DNA from: Macrocybe gigantea
Taxonomy: Eukaryota; Basidiomycota; Agaricomycetes; Agaricales; Callistosporiaceae
DNA: 64,000 nucleotides
Assembly (NCBI GenBank): GCA_011319805.1
Contig: SJRY01000278.1
Span: forward strand, 186,001-250,000
Reading direction: 5' to 3'
In this document: positions 11,603-22,735 of the stretch, piece by piece
How the letters are laid out: each line of letters begins with the position of its first letter
Position numbering within the stretch: the stretch's first letter is position 1
Made by a program: the position numbers and the translations under genes
The notes under the pieces: generated by a model
Seen by the model: only the letters and a program-made list of their open reading frames with translations
What the model was told of the DNA's origin: nothing
Database searches by the model: none

Positions 11603-13099
11603 ATGGAAACTGTTCGTTGCATTCTTCACGCGCCTACATCAATAACCAGATACACCCCAACATCTTTCTCGACACGCTTACGACCTTGCACGACATTTTC
11701 ATGGATCCGACGACCTTTACGAGCCTTGCCACGACCATTTCAATTATTTATCGACGTCATTTAAATACCCAGGAAATGCTGTACTTGTTTTTCTCTTCTT
11801 TGTCGCGGTATCTGAATTTTCAACTGTTCGTAGTCTTTTGGACTGCCAGAACTTCGCTCTAAATCCCAATGGCAAGTAAGCCCTCTTCGTCGCTTAGGCT
11901 TATTCCTTTCTCCTTCCATCCCGTGCAAACGATCGCCCTTTAAATCGGGCACAGTGATTGAGAATTCGTTAACTTCAGCCTTCTTCCTCTCAAAGATGGC
12001 AGATTTCAAATTTGTGTTGTTCGAAGCTGAAAGGCTTCGCGACGAGCCATGAATCCTGTTCTTTTCACAATGGAAGCGCAACATGAAACATTCTCGCGTG
12101 CAAGAAACAACGAGGAACTGAAAACTGGGGTGCAGTCGCTAAGGTGTCTGGGTCGGTTACGGCCCGCCTAGACGTTGCATTGTTCCAGGTTTTTGGCTTG
12201 AACTGCCTTCCAATCACAGTGAAGAGGAATGCACCATCGCACATTCAATTTATCACCTCAGACGATACACATCGATTATCTGCGATTGAGAAAAATCTTC
12301 TCAGCTATGTAGCCATCCTATTCGTCAAAACCTCAATTAAAATGCGAGAGTGCCTTTCTACGAAGCCAAGCAGATGGAGGGCACTTGTCACGAATCAATC
12401 GATCACAGGTCGGGCTTCTCTGTCAGTCTCATCACTGGCATAGGTCGAAGTCGGCGCTCAAAATGCACCTCATCGTTCAAGTTCACAACGCGCAGGGCAC
12501 TCTGCCTCACTCTACCTTGAATTTCTGCCGATAAGGGCGCAGCATGGATCACACACTATCGCCGAACAGCGTCGGGAAGAATCAAGAGCTGGAGGTGAAT
12601 TTCAAACATCGATGGATGGCACAGCGTCCCACGATTGACCAGCATGTCATATTGAAATCGAAAGGAAACCACGGCAATCCGGCCGTAAGTTAGTTCATGC
12701 GTTCGACGCGTGGGGGGCACCATGTGGGGTGGTCGACGGCGGGCGTCGCGCTGCATTGGCTTCGAACCATGTCCGAAAGGACTCCGTGGCACTTCTTCAT
12801 CCTGACATCTGTCCACCTCCGCCTCTGCCTAGCTAAGAGGCGTCTAAGAGAGTTCAGACCTAGTCATGGGCTCTACTGCATACTGTGAAACCCTTCTACT
12901 ATCTTTCGGATCCACTGTTGGTAGGTAATGGTACCAAATTGTGGTGTGCCTTGAGCTATACATGCCTAGACATAGAGAACTTCCTTCTGTACACATACGA
13001 AACGACGGCGCGGCTAAGTTGAACTGACTACCATAGAGCGGCACATATATCCACGCTATACGGGCAACCTGTGCCCATTCTATCTCTCCCGCTCTACGA
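11603..13099. other. 1.5 kb without a recognised gene
   Basis: Scattered frames up to 142 codons (plus strand 11434-11862, overlapping the previous gene in another frame) and 107 codons (minus strand 11761-12084) have no recognisable domain or conserved pattern. I see no RNA gene or repeat here. Confidence 0.35.
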
Positions 13100-13860
13100 A
13101 CTTGATACCAGGGCGTCTCCTGTCAGTGAAGAATGCGCAAATACCAGCCTTGTAGACGGACCATATGTTGTAGGACCTCCGTCACCACTATAGGCCTCTT
13201 CAGAGCATAATAGAGTCCTCAAATTCAAGCTCGCGACCCATCAGAAGTTACGGACACGTCGAAAAGACTATTCCTTATTCCTCAGTGTGACTCGCAAAAT
13301 GAGCTAGCAATCAATCTATCAATGACTCCCCTTAGCCGCCTGAAAGACCAAAGGACAGGTGAATCACGAACGAGAGGCCAGATTTGCGATGGATCCATAG
13401 ACAGAAGCACAACAGCGAGCCGTAGATGATATCTCAGCAAGTCGTCAACAGCATGTGAGCCGTCATCCATGGGGGAGTCGATAGTCCAAAGCAACAGTGT
13501 TCCTCGCCAGGCTGCTACCAGCCCAGATGGCGACGACAAAACGGAAGACTCGGAGACGAATTACGCCGCACAATACAGGAACAATGCGAAGGCGTCCAGT
13601 CATCAATCTCTAGGCCCGATAGGCAAAGTAGCACTGTAACGGAGGTCCAGTGTCGAAAAGTGCATTGATAGGTGTACAAGACTCATTGCAATACATGCAT
13701 CAATCCACCCAATTGCCCATATTGTTAAACAATGGTATGTGTTGAGTGTGGTAATTACGAATACGGAAACAAAAGGTTTAGTGTCGTGAGAAATTGAAGT
13801 TTTCTTATTCGGCGTATTTTTTGTATTCGAATAGCACGGAGGGATATTCACTCATTCTTT
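13100..13860 (-). pseudogene. Decayed DUF6534-like membrane protein copy (array copy A)
   Basis: Nucleotide similarity by eye to the two downstream copies is clear over 13280-13740. The stretch around 13400-13470 lines up with 16855-16930, and the stretch around 13510-13690 with 16980-17120, including the motif read as DRLIASSF near the C-terminus. No single frame survives: residues jump between frames, and the first exons seen in the other copies are missing. A further short match near 13110-13160 corresponds to sequence downstream of the other two copies. I infer an old tandem copy that has lost function. Confidence 0.65.
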
Positions 13861-14881
13861 GCTTGATGTTCGCCTAAGCATATTCACAAAAATGTAAATG
13901 GACAGGAAGAGGATTCTTATTTTCCTGACGAAAAGGAACAGAGCATGTTCTTCAATACAAGGGAGTCAAGGAAGGCAGATGATCTGTCCACTAGTTTCAT
14001 CACTTTTTGATTGATTCCGCCTCGACGCTCAACTTCCAACCCGACCGTAATTCGTATTTTTTGCTATACAAAGCCAGCTTTTCAGTGGATAGCATTAGGT
14101 CGTTGGCATTTGTCCAGGGAACTGAGCTCCATCAGGTAGCAACCAGATTCGCCAGCATGTCGTTTCGTTGAATCTCTTGAACGTACTGCCGGTTTAGGAA
14201 TCCTATCACGTAGCTCGTGGCTTGTTAAGGATGTTGAAAAAACCCGTTTGTGCCTGCGGCATAGAAATGTAAGGTGAATTGGTTACCAATACATGTTTTA
14301 AGTGAAGAGGAACGCAGTTTGCCAACCGGCTTCACCTGATCTATGTACCGGATATCGGCGCATTGGTGTTGAACGAAGAATGGGCAAATGCCAGCCTGGT
14401 GAGGGGAACGGAGGCTACAGCTCCGTCATGATTAAAGACATCATTGGTAGAGAAGCGAGCTCTGAGATTCAAGCTGTCAGATACAAAACTTTTTAAAAAC
14501 CAGGCATTCAGAAGAATATACAGCAAAGTTTACCTTCTCAGAAGTAATAAGGAGTATACTGGGAAGATTCTCGATGAGATGCGTTAAGAGATGAAGTGAG
14601 GAGGTCCTACGGACGTTTCATAAAGACGAGTTGAACGCCAATCCATATTTGACTACTTTGGAGTGTAATGTACTTCGGCCAGTCAGCAACGCACACCTCA
14701 TGGAAAGGATCGCCGTTGCGCTCACTAATATCAATGATGCACATGATGCGATGCTGTATTTCCTCAGTCAAAACATGACATGGAGGTCACCATGCATACC
14801 TGAGTAGCAGGCCAGTCTCTGCACTTCAATGAGCATTTCGTATGTGTCAGCGCAGGAACGACGTACGAATCGAACTTGCAA
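13861..14881. other. Spacer of the DUF6534 array
   Basis: No intact gene. Two short segments, near 14370-14420 and 14720-14755, are similar by eye to sequence near 16205-16250 and 16570-16605. The duplicated unit of the DUF6534 array therefore includes the 3' flank of the gene and not just the coding part. Confidence 0.5.
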
Positions 14882-15681
14882 TCAGACTGTCCACGACTTT
14901 CCTCGTTCGACTGGGGGAAAAAGGCTGTCAAGGACGTAGTATAGAAGCATGAATTCCTGGGCCGCATACGGGAGACCTTCTTTACGGTGTTTCCGTAGAC
15001 AGAAGCACAACAGGACGCTATAAGTGATATCCAAAAGGGCTGCAATCGCTGTCTGAGCGATGGTCCACGGAAACAGTCGATAGCCCGCGGTGGCAACGTT
15101 CATTGAGATCAGATTGCCGCCAATCCAGACAATAACAACGAAGCGGAAAAGGCAGATAGTGTGGCACAGGACGGGAACAATGCGGAGGCGGCCAGTTACC
15201 AGTCTCCAAGCTCGATAAGCGAAGTAAAACTGTAGCGCATGCTCAGCCTCAATGGCGAGCATATGACGGCTGTAATACCTGGATTAAACCGCTTATCATG
15301 GCGTATATGAATATGGAGACGACAACAGGAGCGGAGGACAACTCCACTCGAGCTCTCAAGCGCTCAATCATATCCCACACAGAGTAGCAGCCCAGTGCGG
15401 TGTATATCACTTGAAGAATCCTGACAGCATCATATGTGATCTTGGCAGATATCATCACAGAATTGATCATACCAGGTTACAAGCACCTAGGTTTCCGTGA
15501 GTGGAGAACAGTTGTGCTGAAAACGACTACATACTAGGCATCGTAAATGCCCGGGATCGACCGGGAATCTGGAGTAGTATTGATACGTTTGCGCTGTGAT
15601 AACGCCGAGCAAAAATATACTCATGGAGCTGCAAAACTGCAGTGTCCCCAAAGTAAAGCGTAGCTCATCGACCAGTTTCAT
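14882..15681 (-). CDS. DUF6534-like multi-spanning membrane protein (array copy B)
   Basis: DUF6534-type proteins are seven-helix-like membrane proteins of unknown function, greatly expanded in Agaricomycetes. The ATG at 15681 begins MKLVDELRFTLGTLQF and a helix SMSIFLLGVITAQTYQYY, followed by SRFPVDPGHLRCLV. A second exon gives RILQVIYTALGCYSVWDM and ELSSAPVVVSIFIYAM. The last exon gives FYFAYRAWRLVTGRLRIVPV, FRFVVIVWIGGNLISM and LLDITYSVLLCFCLRKHRKE. The stop is at 14882. Order and content match copy C closely. Splice sites between the pieces are approximate, and I cannot exclude that this copy is also decaying. Confidence 0.65.
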
Positions 15682-16682
15682 GAACGCGGGTGGTGGAGGG
15701 ATTAAAGAGAGGTATGGCGGTTGGGGGTAGATGAGCGTTTGGGAAGGATTGAACCGGGGGTATCCTTCACATCAGATTATGAAACAGCTGTCCAGACCTG
15801 TGCATCATCACCAAGAAGCATCAGAGCATAGGACAATGCTTCCTATCAGCCGCAAATGCCCAAAAAGGAAATGAAAGGATGCCCACACCCATTCAGCGTA
15901 CTCGAGCTAATATCCTCAATTCCCGCCTTGTGCAATACGATCTACCCAAGGAAAGAATGCTCAGAAACTTGATGGTCAACTTCTATAACATTATATCGAC
16001 ATGTCTTGAAGCATTGCTGAGTTCTGCTATAGCCACTACTAATACTAGTCGCTAACATGCACATCTGGGTGACACTTCTGTTTGACCTAGAGCATTAGAG
16101 AGAGACAAAATCGTGCATGCAAAGAAGGGATTATGTATACATCAAGGACGGGGCGGCGACAACGATGACTTTCACCATTATTTTATGGACTGGACAACAA
16201 AGCGTCCATTGTCTACGAAGAATGCACAAATGCCAAAGGGGCGGGACAGGTAGGCGTTGCGGCGACTTCATCGGCACTGAATTCCTCAGGACGGATTTGA
16301 GACCTAAAATTCAAGCTGGGAAGGACATCAGAGATGTTACGAAGGCAGTCAAACAAGGGGTCATCGTCTCGTCCCTCACCTATTTAAAAGTGACAGGGAA
16401 TACACTGCGAGTAGTTTTTCAGGTGAGACTTGATAGAGGAAAAAGCCAACTGGATTGCACTGACTTTTTGCGAAGATGATTTCAATACCCTGCCATACAT
16501 GAGTATCACTGAGCGTAATATACTGAGCGAAACTCCTTAGCAATCGCCCGCTGGCGGAATGGCCGTCTCACTCACGCATATCAACGATGCACATGAGGCG
16601 ATGCTACTAGCATTTAGCTCTCGATGGCATAAAGAAATATCACTGACTATACCTCATCAGTAAACCAGTTTCTGCATAGAGA
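15682..16682. other. Spacer between array copies B and C
   Basis: It contains the putative promoter of copy B and the duplicated 3' flank of copy C near 16205-16250 and 16570-16605. A plus-strand frame at 16117-16479 has no recognisable domain and overlaps this flank, so I treat it as chance. Nothing else is seen. Confidence 0.45.
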
Positions 16683-17535
16683 TCAGCATTTCAAGTCTGT
16701 AAACGATAGTGAGACCGCACTAAATGAGCTCGCGATCAGTCTGTCCAAAGCTTTCCTCGTCCGTCTGCGGGACAAAACATCATTGAAGTAATGCAGAAAT
16801 GCAAAATTGCGAATCACGTACGGGAGACCCGACCTACGATGATTCCACAGACAAAAGCACAACAACAGAGTATAGGTGATGTCTAGGCAGGCCGCCATCG
16901 ACATGTGAGATACAATCCATGGGACGAGTCGATGACCCAGGACGGTAAAGCGCATCAAGAGCAGATTACCACCGATACAGATGACGACGATGAAACGGCC
17001 GAGGCAAGTTATAAAACACAGCACAGGGACAGTGCGGAGGGGTCCAGTTGCTAATCTCCAAGCCCGATACGCGAAATAAGACTGTAGTAGATGTTCAGTG
17101 TCGAAAGGAGCACATGTGATTGTCTGCAACACCTGGAACAACCGGCCTATTGTCGCGTACGTAAATATTGTGGCGGTCGCTGGAGCAGAGGATAGCTCTA
17201 ATTGATGTTTCAAGTGCCGGACCATATCCCACACAAGGTAGGATGCCAATGCTGTAAACGTCATTTGTAGAACCCTGGCAACATCATCGGTAACCTCCAC
17301 AGGCACGCCGCCAAAATTAATCATACCATGTGACGGACACCTATATTGTCATGGGTGAGGTACGGGCATATAGAGCATAACCACGCACAAGGTATCGTAA
17401 ATGCCAAGGATCGGTCGGAAATCTGGAGAAATATGAGTGTGTTTGCACAGTGATGATGCCGAACAGAAAGATGCTCAGCCAGGTGGAAAGCATGAGCGCG
17501 CCGATATTGAGATGTAGCTCTTCGACCTGCCCCAT
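16683..17535 (-). CDS. DUF6534-like multi-spanning membrane protein (array copy C)
   Basis: The ATG at 17535 begins MGQVEELHLNIGALMLSTWL, then a helix LSIFLFGIITVQTHSYF and SRFPTDPWHLRYLV, the usual N-terminus of the family. After an intron near 17320-17385 the frame gives ARVLQMTFTALASYLVWDM, ELSSAPATATIFTYATIG, FAYRAWRLATGPLRTVPVLC, GRFIVVICIGGNLLLM and ACLDITYTLLLCFCLWNHRR, ending near LDRLIASSFSAVS. It is the best preserved of the three copies. The role is unknown for the whole family; several hydrophobic helices place it in a membrane. Confidence 0.72.
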
Positions 17536-17844
17536 AAATGCAGTGTGGCGCAGAGGTGAAGAACACAAGACGTCCTCCAGTGTGCAAGGTATATAAGGCC
17601 ATGCGCTTTCATCAGATCAGATTTGATTTGCAGAAAAAACTGTTCCATTTGCTGCAAGATCATGATGGAAGTATCTATCTGTTCTCGCTCTCGTCATCCG
17701 AGGGAGTGCGAATAGAAAAAGAGCATGGTTGTTCAGTACAAGGGCGGGAACGTTCAAGCCAACGTATAGTCACGTGCTAATTCCAAAAAAAAAGTGGAAT
17801 TTCGTCATAGAGAGGCAGTAAAATACCGCCCTGATGATTGGGCC

Positions 17845-20430
17845 ATGGCCAGCCTAGGCTTTCTGCTGCGCCTTCGCTTACCACAACTTATCCCCCGTAT
17901 CCTTCCACCGTTTGCCTCACTTAGAGCCATGCCTACCAAAACCATCGCCGTCCTCGACGAGGCTGAGCTGCATGATGGCCAGATGTGAGTCTGTGCCGCG
18001 TTTTTGGAACGATTCTGTAATATTCTGTATAGGAAGGAGGTCGAATTCGATCAAGGGAAGATTCTGTTGTCTCGCCTCGGGAATAACATCCATGCAACAA
18101 GCGCATTCTGCACGCACTATGGAGCACCTCTCGTGAAGGGTGTCTTGACCTCTGACGGTAGAGTCGTCTGGTTCGTCCCTATGATCGCTACGACGACTGC
18201 TTCTACTAATCACACCTGCTCTTCAAGTCCTTGGCACGGAGGCACGTTGATGCTCTGCGTACAGGTTTACACTGCTTTCATACTTTGCATTCTAATCAGC
18301 CTGTTTCAACGTCTGCACTGGTGACATCGGTATGCACGGACGCTTGAACGCCGCTGCCTACGTCATCTGATCGGTGTGCGCCATGTTTTACGCAGAGGAC
18401 GCGCCCGCGCCAAGCGCCCTCCATTCCTTCAAGGCGCATGTCGCAAACGGCAAGATCTACGTGACAGCCGATCCTTCGCGTGCTCTCAAGGAAAACAAGG
18501 AAAGTCAACCAAAGCATCTGAGCGCTAGAGGAGAGCTTCCCGGAAAAGGCGTCGTCATCATCGGAGGTGGTTCTGGAGCGTTTTATGCCGTCGAGAGTCT
18601 CAGGGAGGTGTGCTTCAATCTTGATATCACCAGTCGCGCATACAGCTGATGTGCTTGTTATAAAGCACGGGTATAAATCTCCGATCATGATCATCTCGAA
18701 GGAGACATACACCCCAATTGACAGGTAGCATCTGCTTGTTCGTATTACGTTGCTCGCTGACGTCATATTTTCATTCCAGAACAAAGCTGAGCAAAGGCCT
18801 CATCACAGAGGCCGCAAAGGTGGAATGGAAGACGGCTGCTGATTACAAAATCAAATATGGCACCAACATCCGTCTCGGTGTCGTATGTGTCTTTTCAACG
18901 GAAGCAGGCAATTTATGTTTATTCATTCTCCCTAGGAAGTAACATCGGTCGATCTGAACAAGAAGGAAGTAATACTCGAAAACGGTAAAGACTCTGTCCC
19001 ATACGATGCGCTTGTCCTCGCGACTGGAGGTAACCCCCGTCGACTTCCCATCGAGGGCGTGCAGCTCGAGAATGTGTACACCTTCCGAGGCATGAGCGAC
19101 TCACAGAAAGTTGACGCAGGTCAGCCAATTTATATACTTCGTCTCTTTGACACATCCCTTAATCTACACTCTGTTGCCGTTTCTATGCAGCGGCTAAGGA
19201 AGGCAAGAAACTCGTCGTGATTGGAAGCTCATTCATCAGCATGGAGATCGTCACCGCCGTGACGAAGCGCAAGCTCGCTTCAATTGACGTGATTGGTATG
19301 GAGGCGCATCCCTTCGAGGCTGTCCTCGGCAAGGAAGTCGGCAGCGGAATTCAAAAGGTAGGTCGCTCTTCAAAGTGTTCTGCAGCCACCATCATATAAT
19401 GACTCCTCCCATCAGTATCATGAATCAAACGGCGTCAAGTTCCACATGAACACCAAGGTCGAGAAGATCGTGCCGCATGAGGGTAATCCTAATCTTGCTG
19501 GCGGCGTCGTAATCCGCAACAGTACCGATGGCACCTCAACAACTCTCCCCGCGGACTTCGTCGTCATGGGTGTGGGTGTCGCACCCGCAACGGAGTACCT
19601 CAAGGGCAGCGGTATCGAGCTCGAACGAGACGGTAGTGTCAAAGTGGACGAGTTCCTCCGCGTCGCATCCGGTCCTGATCGGAAGAATGTGTATGCTGTA
19701 GGAGACATTGCTATGTATCCACGGCTCGGTGGCGGCCATACGCGAATTGAGCATTGGAATGTGCGACCTTTTTCGTTACTTTTTTCTTGCTTATATTCCT
19801 GACACCATTTTTTTTGTCCAGGTGGCCGGTAATCACGGCCGTGCTGTGGGAAAGGCGATCACAGGCAGCCCACAGCCATTTGCGAGGGTGCCTATCTTCT
19901 GGAGCGCTCGTGAGTGGTGTTTGAGTGAGCGTAATCGTATTGCGCCTGACATATCTCGTTCATAGAGGGCCAACAGCTGAGGTACTGCGGCATCGGCCAA
20001 GGTTACGATGATGTGTTCATCAAGGGAGATCCGGGGGCAATGAAGGTGACAAAATCACTTTCCTCATGGATCGAACGATCGGCACCCGTTCTCATGATAT
20101 TTTACATCAGTTCATCGCGTATTATGCCAAGGAAGGTAAGGTCGTGGCCGTTGCAAGGTAAGACTCTGGCGGAAACGGAGTTAAATGGTTGGACTGTGGC
20201 TGATGAGATCTTGTTTCGAAATAGCATGCAGAACGATCCCGTCGTCAGCAAGGCGGCCGAGTTGCTTAGGTTTGGGCTCATGCCGTCTCTGGAAGATGTG
20301 AAAGCAGGAAAGGTGCGCACGGGTCTTTGACCTCACAGCGCTTTTTGCACGTGCTAAATTTTTTCGCCTTCAGGATCTGTTATCCGTCGATATAAGCACG
20401 GTAGCAACACGTAACATCGTCGCTTCGTGA
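17845..20430 (+). CDS. AIF-family FAD/NAD(P)H oxidoreductase with N-terminal Rieske domain
   Basis: This is the architecture of AIFM3-type flavoproteins: Rieske [2Fe-2S] domain, pyridine nucleotide-disulphide oxidoreductase, C-terminal reductase domain. The ATG at 17845 gives a basic hydrophobic leader ([20 protein letters not shown]) that may target mitochondria. The Rieske ligands are CTHYGAPL and CPWHGACF, the second interrupted by two introns. FAD binding is [17 protein letters not shown], the NAD loop is [16 protein letters not shown], and the second FAD motif is [12 protein letters not shown]. The C-terminus reads [28 protein letters not shown] and [15 protein letters not shown]. The last exon, after an intron ending at 20373, ends at the TGA at 20428-20430. 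All exon joins keep the frame. Substrate and partner are not known from sequence. Confidence 0.92.
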
Positions 20431-20654
20431 GTAATACCAGGAGAAATAGACGACGAACGAAAGGGACATTTGTAGTGATAGTAGCAAATTTCTCTCTTGC
20501 TCATGATCACCCTGATTCGAAAGAAAATGTACGGTACTTTTGATATTGATGAAGATCATCCTAGAAATACAACACTGCGCAAGAGAGCGTGACGGAGCCA
20601 GGCACTGAAAGAGACGAAAACAGTAAGACCTTGGGAAATAAGGTAACGGTTGCT

Positions 20655-22346
20655 TCAGGTCTGCTCCGCGATGACCACCTTTTTCTTCTCGGCCTTGGGT
20701 TTCGTTTCGCCGGCGCGCGTATGCTTGCGTCGTCTCTCTTCTTTGACGCGGCGCGCCTCCAGCATCGTCCGTTTGAGCTTCGCGGCCTGATGCACTGGCT
20801 TCGGCAGGTGTCTCGTTCTGGTGATCTTTCCGACCTGCGAGTCCATCTTCCACCTATCTTTGAGCGTCTCCCTGTACTCCATCGCGGCGCGCTCGCGCGC
20901 GGTGATGACGCCTAGGCGGTCATGCGCCTTGGCCTTCCACACCCGCACGTTCCCGTCGTCCGAGCCGCTGACGACGAAGCGCGCGTCGGCGGAGAAGACG
21001 GCGGACGTGACGCGTTGCATGCGCTTGGTGTGGTACACCTCTGGTCCGGAGCCGACGCCGTCTTTCCAAATGCGCACGGTGCGGTCCCACCGCCGCTGAC
21101 GAACTCGAGCCCGGTGGGCGACCAGTCGCACGCCATCACGGCCGCGACGTGCGCTTTGTAGATCTGCGTAGGGGAGGTGAGGTGTCGCACGTCGAAGGTG
21201 TAGAGGTTGTGGTCTTCGGATGCGAGCAGGATCGTCGTGGGGAACGTCGGTGACCACGCCAGGGCGTTGGAGCGCATCTGTGGGATTGGAGTTTAGCGTT
21301 GTGCTTTTCCTTTGGGGATTACCAAGAGTTTTCCGTACTTGCATGACGACGCGCCGCTCGGCCTTGCCCGTGCGGATGTCGTACAACGTGAACGTGCGGT
21401 CAGAGCCTACGGATGCGAGCACGGACGGCTCTGCCATGTTGAACCGCACGCTGGTTATCGTTTCGGTTGAGGTGGGATATGTGAGATTAGATATAGGCGC
21501 GCTTCTGTTGTCGATGAGATTAGTGGCTGTATTCGTTTGGAAACGAAGACGGCTTGCTTTGTTTCGTCCCACACCTGGACGAGGTTTGAAGCTGTTGCGA
21601 AGAGTGGGTCTGAGCGGTGATGGTCTATTGAACTGGAACAGCAAGTCAGCACCCCAAAGTTGGACTCGCGCAATGCAAAGCAGATAAGTACTTGAAGGCG
21701 TATTTTGCAGGAAAGACGTTCAGTGGCTGGGCAAGGCGAAGTTAGTATTCGAACGACGTCCAAGGAGAAGTATTACGGTGTCAGTCGAGTCGGTTCCTAT
21801 CGACCACAGTTTCACGGTTCGGTCAACGCCACAACTTAACAGTCGCTCCTTGCCCGCCGAGCATAGACCCGTGACTTTTCCCTTGTGTGCTTGCGGCACA
21901 TGCAGCGTTTTTCGCCTCGTTGTCAAGTTATGCAAGATGATCCCTAATAGACAGATAAGCCTGCCTTCAAAACGAAAACAAGGGAGGAAAAAAATCGCTA
22001 GCCCAACTCACCGCCATCCCAGCTCCCGCTAGCGATTCCTTCCAGCGTGCCTTCCTGGCGCACGACCACCTCCACGGCGTCCATGTGCCCCTCGAGCGCG
22101 TCCACGAACGGTTTGGCAAACATGCGCTCCATTTTGGCGGCGTTGAGAGCGCGCGTGCGTTCTCGCGCCTTTGCGAATGGGTGCATGAGCGGATTCAGGT
22201 TTCGAGACCGTGGCGTCGGGTCTCCTGGACGGGCTGGGAGATGCACGGATGGGTCATGCTGTAGGACAGATATTTTCTGTCGGACGGCGTTTATTATGAG
22301 CTCGTTTTGAACGAGTTTGAAGGAATCAGGGCGTACCCACCACCAT
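20655..22346 (-). CDS. SOF1: SOF1/DCAF13 WD40 protein of the U3 processome, one apparent frameshift
   Basis: Sof1 is a WD-repeat component of the small-subunit processome needed for 18S rRNA maturation in the nucleolus. Seen: SRNLNPLMHPFAKARERTRA, AAKMERMFAKPFVDALEGH, WD repeats such as GVDRTVKLWSIG, SEDHNLYTFDVRHL and SGSDDGNVRVWKAKA, and the basic family tail (REAAMEYRETLKDRWKMD, HLPKPVHQAAKLKR). The start is best explained by a tiny first exon: ATG GTG at 22346-22341, a 64-bp intron (22277-22340), then KISVLQHDPSVHLPAR. Without it no ATG precedes that conserved segment. One base is missing in the G/C run near 21087-21094: the frame changes between FVSGG and WDRTVRIWKDG inside a WD repeat. 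The gene is convergent with the AIF-like gene. Confidence 0.9.
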
Positions 22347-22735
22347 GATGATTAAAAGCGACTCGTCAGGAGATTCAGACGTTCACCAGGTGTATATCCG
22401 CGACTTTGGGTTTTTTTTATATGATAGCAGTCTGAAAAAGGCAATCCAGCTCGAAGTAAATACACGTAAACATCCCCTCCTCGTTCTTTGCGGTGTTTGG
22501 AATTCGATGCCAGCATTTGACGCCCTGATTTTGGTTGGCTCACTTCCGCTATCTTTGGGACTATATTATAATAGTCCTTTCATGCCGTTATGCGACTGTC
22601 AGCCACCCGATTTCTGAGCTGTCTTTCTGGAGGCGGACATAGATGGAACTGGTCCAAACTCTAATAACCAGGAATATTTAAAAGGCTCGATTGATTTTTC
22701 GGCGCGCTACAGCTTCTCTCTCTCGTATATCATTC
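22347..22735. promoter_or_regulatory. Divergent promoter region between SOF1 and the PX-chitinase gene
   Basis: About 390 bp separates the two inferred start codons on opposite strands. An AT-rich block lies near 22560-22575 and a TTTAAAAGG-like stretch near 22678-22686, which could serve as a weak TATA element about 50 bp before the chitinase ATG. No other motif is clear. Confidence 0.4.
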
